Source: an uncultured Latescibacterota bacterium (GTDB taxonomy: Bacteria > Latescibacterota > UBA2968 > UBA8231). From it: DNA of 64,000 nucleotides. The stretch covers positions 4,968,049-5,032,048 of the forward strand of contig OY282352.1 in the NCBI GenBank assembly GCA_958295495.1. Direction: 5' to 3'. This document shows, piece after piece, positions 21,893-29,888 of the stretch. Under the pieces are notes generated by a model. That model did not search any database, was not told the DNA's origin, and was given only the letters and a program-made list of their open reading frames with translations. Each line of letters starts with the position of its first letter. Positions within the stretch are counted from its first letter, which is position 1. The translations under genes were made by a program, and so were the position numbers.

Positions 21893-22924
21893 ATGTCAAC
21901 TCAAGCCAAGTCTGCGCGTTGGTATCGCGCGCTCTTACTCGGCGCGGCTATCGCGCTGGTGGGGGCGGCGTTGCCGCTTGGGGCGTTGTGGTATTTGAAC
22001 CAACCGACCTACGAATACCCGGCGCGCCTGATCCACATCCCCCAAGGCGCGAGCGCCCGCTGGATAGGCCAGTTATTAGAGCGGGAAAACCTGATCCACA
22101 ACGCGCACGTCTTTGCCTGGACCGTCCGACTCAAGGGCCTCGGTCATCAGCTCAAAGCGGGAACCTATCAGCTCGACGGCATCGGCACGACAGCCGCCAT
22201 AGCCCAAGCCCTGCTCAAGGCCCCCATCCAGACCCAGCCCGCCACGATCCCCGAGGGCCTGAATCGCCACCAGATTGCGGGCCAGCTACAGGCCGCGGGC
22301 GTGGCCGACTCGGCCCGCTTTATCGCCGCCACCGCAGACCCGCACCTCATTCGCCAGCTCGGCGTGGCCGCGTCCAGCCTCGAAGGCTACCTCTTCCCCG
22401 AGACGTACTTCTTCGACCCAAACGCCGATGAACGCGCCATCGCCTCCCGCATGGTCGGCCAATTTCACCGCGTATTCACCGACTCCCTGCGCCGGCGGCT
22501 CAAGGCGCATGGTCTTTCGCTACACCAAGTCGTGACGCTGGCCTCGATCGTCGAGCGCGAAGCGGTGGCCGTTGAGGAGCAGCCCATTATCTCCGGCGTC
22601 TTTCAGCGCCGCCTCAAGCTCAACCGCCGCCTCGAATCCTGTGCGACGGTCAACTACGCTCTCGGCACGACCAAGAAGCGGCTGACCTATGCCGACTTGG
22701 AGGTGGATTCGCCCTTCAACACCTACCTCCACCGTGGCCTGCCCCCCGGCCCCATCAGCAACCCGGGCCGCACGGCCCTCCTCGCCGTACTCTACCCCGA
22801 GGAGACCGAGTATCTCTACTTCGTCGCCCGCGGCGATGGCACCCACATCTTCAGCCGCACCAACAAGGAACACGAGCGCGCCAAGCGCCGGATCAAGTTG
22901 GCCCAGCGCCTACAGACGAACTGA
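21893..22924 (+). CDS. mltG: Endolytic murein transglycosylase MltG
   Basis: A 343-residue membrane-anchored lytic transglycosylase that cuts nascent glycan strands in the periplasm. An N-terminal membrane helix (ALLLGAAIALVGAALPLGALWYL) is followed by a LysM-like region (IPQGASARWIGQLLEREN) and the YceG core: GYLFPETYFF, and LASIVEREA with the catalytic Glu about E221. LPPGPISNPG and FVARGDGTHIFSRT complete the family pattern. The ATG at 21893 gives the correct short cytoplasmic start; an upstream in-frame extension has no coding character. It is two bases from the helicase gene. Confidence 0.95.
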   Translation: MSTQAKSARWYRALLLGAAIALVGAALPLGALWYLNQPTYEYPARLIHIPQGASARWIGQLLERENLIHNAHVFAWTVRLKGLGHQLKAGTYQLDGIGTTAAIAQALLKAPIQTQPATIPEGLNRHQIAGQLQAAGVADSARFIAATADPHLIRQLGVAASSLEGYLFPETYFFDPNADERAIASRMVGQFHRVFTDSLRRRLKAHGLSLHQVVTLASIVEREAVAVEEQPIISGVFQRRLKLNRRLESCATVNYALGTTKKRLTYADLEVDSPFNTYLHRGLPPGPISNPGRTALLAVLYPEETEYLYFVARGDGTHIFSRTNKEHERAKRRIKLAQRLQTN

Positions 22925-22926
22925 GG

Positions 22927-25143
22927 ATGTCCACACTAGACGCCCTCAATCCAGAGCAACGCCGCGCCGCCGAGGCCGAGGGTGGCCCGCTGTTGATCCT
23001 CGCCGGGGCTGGCTCGGGTAAGACCCGCGTCCTCACCCATCGCATCGCCTTCCTCATCGAAGAAGCCGGCGTGGCCCCGTGGCGCATCCTCGCCGCGACC
23101 TTTACCAACAAGGCTGCGGGCGAAATGCGCGAGCGCCTTGAGCAGCTAGTCGGGCCGGCGGCCACCGAACTATGGATTGGCACCTTCCACTCGATCTGTG
23201 CGCGCATCCTGCGCCGCCAAGCCGAGGAGTTTGGCTTAGATCCCAACTTCTCCATCTACGACGAAGACGACCGCCGCGCCACCATCCGCCGCGTCCTCAA
23301 CGCCCATCAAATCGACGAGCGCGAGCTCGCCCCGCGCGCCGTTATCAGCCAGATCAGCCGTGCCAAGAACGCCATGCTCGACCCGCTGGAATTCGCGCAC
23401 CAAGCGAGCGAGCGCCAACGGCAAATCGCCGAACTCTACCCCGACTACGAGCGCGAACTGCGCCGCAACCAAGCCCTTGATTTCGACGACTTGCTCGTCG
23501 AGGTCGTGCGCCAGTTCGACCGCCACCCGGACATTCTGCAAACCTACCAAGAGCGCTTTGAGCACCTGCTCGTCGATGAATACCAAGACACGAACCGGCC
23601 CCAGTACTTGCTCTGCCGCCAGCTAGCGGCTCGCCACCGCAACATCTGCGTGGTCGGGGACGACGACCAGTCGATCTACCAATTCCGCGGCGCTGACATC
23701 CGCAACATCCTCGACTTTGAGCGCGACTACCCGGACGCCCGCAGCGTACGGCTGGAGCAAAACTACCGCTCCAGCGGCCGCATCCTCGCCGCGGCCAACG
23801 CCGTCATCGGCCACAACCAAGGCCGCAAGGGCAAAGAGCTATGGACGGCCGGCCCCGCGGGCGATCCGGTCGCGGTCGTCGAATGCGACTCGGACCGCCG
23901 CGAGGCCCGCCACGTCGTCGATACCATCCGCCGCTACGACCGCTTGGGCCGCTATGGCCTCGGGGACGCGGCCGTGCTCTACCGCACCAATGCCCAGTCG
24001 CGTCCCTTTGAAGAGGAGCTACAGCGCGCTGGCCTCCCTTATGTAATCGTCGGGGGCATCCGCTTTTACGATCGCCGAGAAATCCGCGACGTGCTATCCT
24101 ATTTGCGCCTGTTGATCAACCCGGCCGACGACATTGCCCTGCGCCGCATCGTCAATACGCCCCGTCGCGGCATTGGCGATGCCTCCCTCGCCCGCTTGCA
24201 GGCTTTCGCCCAAGCCAAGGGCTGGAGCCTCTCCACCGCGCTCGAACACCTCGACGACGTACCCGACCTCAGCGGCCGCGCGCAAAAGAGCCTCGCGGCC
24301 TTCGCCGACTTGCTCGGCGAACTGATGGCAGCCACCGAAGCGCACTCCCTGCCCGAGTTGGGCTTTGCCGTCGTCGAAAAGAGTGGGTACCGGGCGATGC
24401 TCACGGCTGAAAACACCCCAGAAGCCGAGGCGCGCTTGCAGAATCTCGACCAGTTACTGGCCGAGATGACCGAATACGCGGACGCGAACCCCGACTCGAC
24501 GTTAGCGACCTATCTCGAAGAAAAGTCGCTGCTGACCTCGGCAGACGAAAGCGACAGCCACGACAACGCCATCACTTTGATGACCCTGCACAGCGCCAAG
24601 GGCCTAGAGTTCCCCTTGGTCTTTGTCTGCGGCCTCGAAGAAAAGCTCTTTCCCACGGCGCGGGCCGTCGGCGATCCCCAAGCCATTGAAGAGGAGCGCC
24701 GGCTCTGCTACGTGGGCATGACCCGTGCCCAAGAACAGCTCAGCCTCACCTATGCCCTGCGCCGCTATGCGTACGGCTCGCTGCTAACGACCCAACCCTC
24801 GCGGTTTTTGGGCGAAGTCCCCGCCGAGCTGACGGCCCAGAGCTACGAGTTGGACCGCGGCTTTGCCCGCGCGCGGCAGCGCATAGAGCCGCCGCGCCGC
24901 AAAAAGGCTCCCCAAGCCCAAGGCGTCCACTACGAGTGGGAGGCCGAGCAGTCGCCCGGCTTCGACGAGTTCGTCGCCCAAGACGACTTCCTCGCCGTTG
25001 GCCAGTGGGTGCGCCACCCCCAATGGGGGCGCGGCCAAATCGTCAGCCGCGAAGGGCACGGCGAAAAGATGAAGCTCTCCATCCGCTTTCAGACGCAGAT
25101 CAAACGCATTGCCGTTGCCTACGCCCAGCTCGAACCCGCCTGA
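22927..25143 (+). CDS. UvrD/PcrA family superfamily 1 DNA helicase
   Basis: A 738-residue 3'-5' DNA helicase. LNPEQRRAAEAEGGPLLILAGAGSGKT supplies the Q motif and Walker A. Then come TFTNKAAGEMRER, GTFHSICARILRR, VDEYQDTN (Walker B), VVGDDDQSIYQFRGAD, LEQNYRSS, TLMTLHSAKGLEFPLVFVCGLEE and YVGMTRAQEQLSLTYA. A C-terminal Tudor-like segment (VGQWVRHPQWGRGQIVS) is typical of PcrA. It acts in repair and replication restart. The ATG lies two bases after the mltG stop with GAGG overlapping it. Confidence 0.95.
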   Translation: MSTLDALNPEQRRAAEAEGGPLLILAGAGSGKTRVLTHRIAFLIEEAGVAPWRILAATFTNKAAGEMRERLEQLVGPAATELWIGTFHSICARILRRQAEEFGLDPNFSIYDEDDRRATIRRVLNAHQIDERELAPRAVISQISRAKNAMLDPLEFAHQASERQRQIAELYPDYERELRRNQALDFDDLLVEVVRQFDRHPDILQTYQERFEHLLVDEYQDTNRPQYLLCRQLAARHRNICVVGDDDQSIYQFRGADIRNILDFERDYPDARSVRLEQNYRSSGRILAAANAVIGHNQGRKGKELWTAGPAGDPVAVVECDSDRREARHVVDTIRRYDRLGRYGLGDAAVLYRTNAQSRPFEEELQRAGLPYVIVGGIRFYDRREIRDVLSYLRLLINPADDIALRRIVNTPRRGIGDASLARLQAFAQAKGWSLSTALEHLDDVPDLSGRAQKSLAAFADLLGELMAATEAHSLPELGFAVVEKSGYRAMLTAENTPEAEARLQNLDQLLAEMTEYADANPDSTLATYLEEKSLLTSADESDSHDNAITLMTLHSAKGLEFPLVFVCGLEEKLFPTARAVGDPQAIEEERRLCYVGMTRAQEQLSLTYALRRYAYGSLLTTQPSRFLGEVPAELTAQSYELDRGFARARQRIEPPRRKKAPQAQGVHYEWEAEQSPGFDEFVAQDDFLAVGQWVRHPQWGRGQIVSREGHGEKMKLSIRFQTQIKRIAVAYAQLEPA

Positions 25144-25212
25144 GCCGCCCATTGCCCCAGAGAGGGTCAACTTTTAATTTTTACAGCTTATCTCATTTCC
25201 CTTTCCAGACTT

Positions 25213-26532
25213 ATGGGCACTCCAACATCCGAAAACACGCGCGTGGCCCTGCAAAACGTGGGTTGCAAGCTCAATGCCTACGAGGTAGAAGCCCTCGCCC
25301 ACCGCCTAGCCGAGCGCGGCTATGCGATCGTGCCCTTCGGCTGTGAGGCCGATGTGTACGTGGTCAATACCTGCACGGTCACCGGCGCGGGCGATGCGGA
25401 CTCGCGCAAGGCCGTGCGCCGCGCCCGGCGGCGCAATCCAAGCGCCGAGATCGTCGCCACCGGCTGCTATGCCCAGCGGCGGCCGGCAGCCCTTGCAGCG
25501 GCCGGTGCCGACTTGGTCGTGGGCAATGACCAGAAGGCCCAACTCGTCGAATTGCTCGAAGCGCATCTAACCGGTGCCGAGGTCCCTGCGCCCGCGGCGA
25601 CGAGACCGCGCACTGAGCAATTCCTCGCCATTGACGGCGCAGTGCCCCAAGGCCGCACGCGCGGCAGCCTGCAAATCCAAGACGGCTGCGACGAGCACTG
25701 CACCTATTGCATCATCCCAGCGGTGCGCGGACACAGCGCGAGCCGCCCAGCCGCCGAAGTAGTAGCCCAAGCCCAGCGCATGGTCGCGGCCGGCTACCGC
25801 GAGCTCGCCCTGACCGGCGTCCACACGGGCCGCTACGGGTTCGACCAAGGCCGGCCCGAGGCCCTCGTCGAACTGCTCGCAGCACTGGAGCAAATCAACG
25901 GCTTGGAGCGCATCCGCCTCAACTCCATTGAGCCAGGTTATGTCACCGACGCCCTGATCGACCAAGCCGCGGCTTCCCCAGCACTCTGCCGCCACTTCCA
26001 CGTGCCCTTGCAAAGCGGCGACGACCACATTCTCAAGCGCATGGGGCGGCGCTACACCCGCGCCTATTACGCCGCGCGAATCGAGCGGATCGCCAGCCGC
26101 ATCCCCGATTGCGCCATTGGCGCCGACGTCATGGTCGGCTTCCCCGGGGAAACCGACGCACATTTTGCCCAGACTCGCGCCTTATTAGCCGACCTGCCGC
26201 TGACGTACCTCCACGTCTTTTCGTACTCCCAGCGCGAAGGCACCCCGGCCGAACGCCTGCCCGGGCACCCAGATGCCGCCGTCAAAAAGGAGCGCGCCCA
26301 AGCACTCATCGCCCTCGGTGCAGCCAAGCGACTCGCCTTCCACCAGCGCTTTGTCGGCCGCTCGCTCCAAGTCCTCGCCGAAGGGCGTCTAGACCCAGCC
26401 ACCGGCTTGCAGGTCGGCTTGAGCGACAACTACATCAAGGCCCTCTTCGCCGGCCCAGCTACACCCAACGAGTTCGTGAATGTGCAAATCGAGCAAGCCC
26501 GCGAAGAGCTAACTTTTGGAGTACGCCCATGA
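25213..26532 (+). CDS. mtaB: tRNA (t6A37) methylthiotransferase MtaB
   Basis: A 439-residue radical SAM methylthiotransferase that adds a methylthio group to t6A37 of tRNA. The UPF0004 domain has three cluster cysteines (VGCKLN, NTCTV, TGCYAQ). The radical SAM site is CDEHCTYCIIPAVRG, and a TRAM-like C-terminus follows (RFVGRSLQVLAEG). The shortened TCTVTGAGDADSRK region and the GVHTGRYG motif fit MtaB rather than MiaB. The ATG at 25213 has no clear ribosome site, so the start is set by length. It overlaps miaB (ATGA). Confidence 0.93.
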   Translation: MGTPTSENTRVALQNVGCKLNAYEVEALAHRLAERGYAIVPFGCEADVYVVNTCTVTGAGDADSRKAVRRARRRNPSAEIVATGCYAQRRPAALAAAGADLVVGNDQKAQLVELLEAHLTGAEVPAPAATRPRTEQFLAIDGAVPQGRTRGSLQIQDGCDEHCTYCIIPAVRGHSASRPAAEVVAQAQRMVAAGYRELALTGVHTGRYGFDQGRPEALVELLAALEQINGLERIRLNSIEPGYVTDALIDQAAASPALCRHFHVPLQSGDDHILKRMGRRYTRAYYAARIERIASRIPDCAIGADVMVGFPGETDAHFAQTRALLADLPLTYLHVFSYSQREGTPAERLPGHPDAAVKKERAQALIALGAAKRLAFHQRFVGRSLQVLAEGRLDPATGLQVGLSDNYIKALFAGPATPNEFVNVQIEQAREELTFGVRP

Positions 26533-27905
26533 ACTTGCCCCTCCTCGAAGCGACCGAATACCAGCCCGTGGCAACGCGCCCTGGTCCGGCGGGTCGCCGC
26601 GTGTACATCGAGACCTACGGCTGCCAGATGAACGTAGCCGACAGCGAACTAGTGGCCAGCATTCTCGCCGACGCCGGGTTTCAGATTACGGAACGCGCCG
26701 AGCGGGCCGACATCATCCTGCTCAACACCTGCGCGGTGCGCGAGCACGCCGAGGAACGAGTCATTGGCCGCGTCAGCCAGCTCAACGGCCTCCGCGCCCA
26801 TCGCCCCAACCTCACCTTGGGCATCCTCGGCTGCATGGCCCAACACCTGAGCAAGACCTTGCCAGCGCGTGCCCCTTTTGTCGATTTGGTCATGGGTCCT
26901 GATTCCTACCGCCGCCTGCCCCAGCTTCTCGCCCAATCCAGCGACGACGCGCTCTTAGACGTGCGCCTCGACCGCTCTGAAAACTACAGCGGCGTCCACC
27001 CCCAGCGCACAACCGGCACCAACGCGTGGGTGACCATCATCCGCGGTTGCGACAAATTCTGCACCTTCTGCATTGTGCCCTTTGTGCGCGGCCGGGAGCG
27101 CAGCGTACCCGCCGACGATGTAGTGCGCCAAGTCCAACGCATTGCCGCCGAGGGTTTTAAGGAAGTTACCTTACTCGGCCAGACCGTTAATTCCTACCGC
27201 GCCGGCAACGTGGACTTCGCAGAGCTCTTGCGGCAGGTCAGCCAAGTTGAGGGCATTGCGCGGGTGCGCTTCACTTCGCCCTATCCGGTTGACTTTACCG
27301 ACCGCGTGATCAACGCCATGGCCGCGGTTGGCCCGGTGTGCCCGAGCCTGCACCTGCCGGTGCAGAGCGGCTCAGACGAACAGCTCGCCCGCATGCGTCG
27401 CGGGTACACGGTCGATCAATACCGCCAGCTCGTGCAGAAGCTGCGCACCGCCCTGCCCGACCTCGCCCTGACGACCGACATCATCACCGGCTTTTGCGGC
27501 GAGACCGACGCAGACTTTCGCCAGACCTGCGATCTAATGGAAGAGATCCGCTACGACTCGGCTTTCATGTTCAAGTACTCCGAGCGCGAGGGCACCCACG
27601 CCCACAAGAAGCTGCCCGACGACGTCCCCGAAGCCGTCAAGGGCCAGCGCCTCCAGCACATCATCGCCCTGCAAGAGGGGATCTCGCGCCAGGTCAACCA
27701 GCAGCAAGTCGGCCGCACGGTCGAGGTCCTCGTCGAGGGCCTCTCCAAGCGGCCGGCCGCCGACGGCCAGCCCCGCTACTACGGCCGCACCCCGCAGGGC
27801 AAGACGGCGATTTTCCCACAAGCAGCAGAGAGCAACGCGCTCGTACCTGTCCGCATCACCCGCGCCACCTCGCACACGCTTTTTGGCGAGCGGATCGTCG
27901 GCTAA
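26529..27905 (+). CDS. miaB: tRNA-2-methylthio-N6-dimethylallyladenosine synthase MiaB
   Basis: A 458-residue radical SAM enzyme that methylthiolates i6A37 of tRNA. The N-terminal motifs are ETYGCQMNVADSE, NTCAVREHAEERV and LGCMAQ; the radical SAM site is GCDKFCTFCIVPFVRGRERS. The typical MiaB segments LHLPVQSGSDEQLARMRRGYT and TDIITGFCGETD precede a TRAM domain. The ATG at 26529 overlaps the mtaB stop and has GGAG eight bases upstream; the open frame beginning at 26109 is a shadow within mtaB. Two different methylthiotransferases are therefore translationally coupled. Confidence 0.95.
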   Translation: MNLPLLEATEYQPVATRPGPAGRRVYIETYGCQMNVADSELVASILADAGFQITERAERADIILLNTCAVREHAEERVIGRVSQLNGLRAHRPNLTLGILGCMAQHLSKTLPARAPFVDLVMGPDSYRRLPQLLAQSSDDALLDVRLDRSENYSGVHPQRTTGTNAWVTIIRGCDKFCTFCIVPFVRGRERSVPADDVVRQVQRIAAEGFKEVTLLGQTVNSYRAGNVDFAELLRQVSQVEGIARVRFTSPYPVDFTDRVINAMAAVGPVCPSLHLPVQSGSDEQLARMRRGYTVDQYRQLVQKLRTALPDLALTTDIITGFCGETDADFRQTCDLMEEIRYDSAFMFKYSEREGTHAHKKLPDDVPEAVKGQRLQHIIALQEGISRQVNQQQVGRTVEVLVEGLSKRPAADGQPRYYGRTPQGKTAIFPQAAESNALVPVRITRATSHTLFGERIVG

Positions 27906-27975
27906 CCCCAAGCCTTCAACGCCCGACTATGGGACGTGCTGCGGACACAGAGGCCCTGAAAAAAGAAAGGGGCTT

Positions 27976-29328
27976 ATGGACCTTGAGTTGAAAATTGAGA
28001 ACTTTGGGCCAATCAACGAGGCGACCGTCCAAGTTGGTCCGTTCACGGTATTCGCCGGGCCGAACAATACCGGCAAGACGTTTGTGTCGAAGATGCTGTA
28101 TTCGACGCTTGATACGAGGAACGCCAATCATGCCCTAGTGTCTTTTGAAGCATTTTCTAATTTGATTACCTCTTTCTTCAAATTGAATTTGCAACGCCAT
28201 TATGGCGAGCGAGGAGAACACTCCTCGTCCGCCGTTAGAAAAGGGATAGAAAAGATCAACTCTATCCTGCAGGCGGTGCGCCCAAGTCATCCGAGCCAAA
28301 GTGAACTCGACGCGCTCAAGGCGGTACAGCCTGCATTGGTAGCTGAGATCGAGGAAATAAAGAGCCATCTGCACACCCTCGAAAATGACATTAAAACAAA
28401 AAAAGCCGGTGGCTATTCACCTTATATGCTCAGCCTCCTCGCAAACATCATAAATTATTTGGAAGAGGGCTTCAGCGACGCAGAAACGGCAATTCACCTC
28501 GGATGGTTTTACAAGTTTCGCCAGAATGTATATGGAAATTTTCAAGTGCCTGATTTTTCAACTCTCAAAGGGGATGGCGATTCTCCCTTGTATTTTAGCG
28601 TCCAAGGAGTAGGCGAATTACGCGGAGAGGAGGACTTCAAGTTCATGCCCAGCCCGCAAATCGTTGAGAACGTGCAATCATTCCCCGAAGTCTTCTATTT
28701 AGAATCTCCGCTTTATTGGAAACTGAAAAACCCTCTGGAGTCGATTAAGCTCGACTCGCGTTCCCCTTTAGGGCCTTCTCTGAACGGCGTCCCAGCGTAC
28801 TTCTACGACCTAGCCGCCGCCCTCCGAAGGACGCATATAGACCATCATCTCACCGGAATCCACAACAGTTTGCACCATGCGATTGGCGGAAAAATTGCGC
28901 TGAGCGAAGCAGGCGATCTCGAATTCCAAAAAAACGGCAAGTCCATTCCGCTCTCCCTCGCGTCAGCGGGCGTTGCAAACATGGGCATGCTGGCCCTGTT
29001 GATTGAACGAGGGGCCTTAGACCGAGGCTCTTTTCTCTTTATCGATGAACCTGAGTCCAATCTCCATCCGGCTTGGCAAGTTGAGATGGCGGCGATTCTC
29101 TTTGATTTAGCCCGTCAGGGAGTCAACGTGGTCGTCTCTACCCATAGCATGACGATCCTCAAGTGGCTTGAGGTGCATGTAAAGGAAAAACCGGAATATC
29201 GGGAGTTGGTCAGGTTGAATAAGTTTCCGCCGGACGCCGAATGGAACGACGACATGGATGCGGTGATGGCAGAAGTCAAACAGTCGTTGACTAAGCCTTT
29301 CTCCGATCTCTACATCAGAGGGCTGTAG
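27976..29328 (+). CDS. AAA ATPase (AAA_21/OLD-like), candidate defence effector partner
   Basis: A 450-residue SMC/OLD-like ATPase. MDLELKIENFGPINEATVQVGP leads to Walker A GPNNTGKT (residues 28-35). Residues about 110-150 form a helical, possibly coiled insert. LSLASAGVANMGMLALLIERG is the signature-like region and LFIDEPESNLHP is Walker B (D357, E358), followed by VVVSTHSMTILKWL. There is no Toprim or other nuclease domain in the chain. Codons are more A/T-ending than in neighbouring genes, a sign of transfer. The ATG has AAAGGGG upstream. The next gene begins one base after its stop, so the two form a unit. Known defence systems pair such ATPases with nucleases. Confidence 0.85.
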   Translation: MDLELKIENFGPINEATVQVGPFTVFAGPNNTGKTFVSKMLYSTLDTRNANHALVSFEAFSNLITSFFKLNLQRHYGERGEHSSSAVRKGIEKINSILQAVRPSHPSQSELDALKAVQPALVAEIEEIKSHLHTLENDIKTKKAGGYSPYMLSLLANIINYLEEGFSDAETAIHLGWFYKFRQNVYGNFQVPDFSTLKGDGDSPLYFSVQGVGELRGEEDFKFMPSPQIVENVQSFPEVFYLESPLYWKLKNPLESIKLDSRSPLGPSLNGVPAYFYDLAAALRRTHIDHHLTGIHNSLHHAIGGKIALSEAGDLEFQKNGKSIPLSLASAGVANMGMLALLIERGALDRGSFLFIDEPESNLHPAWQVEMAAILFDLARQGVNVVVSTHSMTILKWLEVHVKEKPEYRELVRLNKFPPDAEWNDDMDAVMAEVKQSLTKPFSDLYIRGL

Positions 29329-29329
29329 A

Positions 29330-29875
29330 ATGCCCTTATCCCAATTCGCCGAGTCAATAGGCGGCGGCTTCAAAGCGTATCGGATGGACAGCACGGCGAA
29401 AGAATCCGACATGCGTCGTGCTGCCAAGCTCGGGACCTGCGAGTGCTGCGACTATGTAACGGTCAGCAAGGATAAACAAAGCGTCATTCTTATCGAGGAA
29501 ACCAAATTGGAAGGGACAATCGCTGCCTTCAAGCAAAAATACGCTTACCTCAACGACAACGACCAAAAAGCCTTGCTCTACGATGAATTTCGTAAAGAAA
29601 ACCGTCTCAAGCTGTACGGGTCAATGTTGGTCTTGTGCCGCCTGGCGAGCTCGCGGGACGAGGTGAGAAAGTTTCTGCCAGAGAACAAGTTTCAATTCTG
29701 GCTCGTGGCGACCACAGCTTCGCCGGATTCTGTTATGCTGATGGACTACCTGACAGACAATTTGAGAGGTTTTCTAAAAAGTACATTGACTAAAGAGATG
29801 ATGGATGTGGTCGATATTATCCCGTCAACCGAGTTGGACGAAAAACTATCCGCTCAAGCCATTCAAATAGACTGA
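29330..29875 (+). CDS. Small PD-(D/E)XK-like protein, partner of the AAA ATPase
   Basis: A 181-residue cytoplasmic protein that I do not recognise by family. Residues 41-59 read DYVTVSKDKQ then SVILIEETK: an aspartate, a beta-strand, and E57-T-K59, which fits the D...ExK core of PD-(D/E)XK nucleases. A cysteine cluster (CECC, 37-40) sits just before it. The C-terminal half has a strand-rich FWLVATTASPDSV and then helices. It begins one base after the ATPase stop and has the same A/T-richer codon use. A nuclease or sensor role alongside the ATPase is an inference; a degenerate Toprim-like fold is an alternative. Confidence 0.7.
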   Translation: MPLSQFAESIGGGFKAYRMDSTAKESDMRRAAKLGTCECCDYVTVSKDKQSVILIEETKLEGTIAAFKQKYAYLNDNDQKALLYDEFRKENRLKLYGSMLVLCRLASSRDEVRKFLPENKFQFWLVATTASPDSVMLMDYLTDNLRGFLKSTLTKEMMDVVDIIPSTELDEKLSAQAIQID

Positions 29876-29888
29876 ACTTTCTCGAGCC

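Noticed and set aside
27976-29875. Assigning the ATPase pair to PARIS, Septu or Gabija
   Set aside because: The partner lacks a recognisable Toprim, HNH or UvrD-like helicase signature and the lengths do not match.
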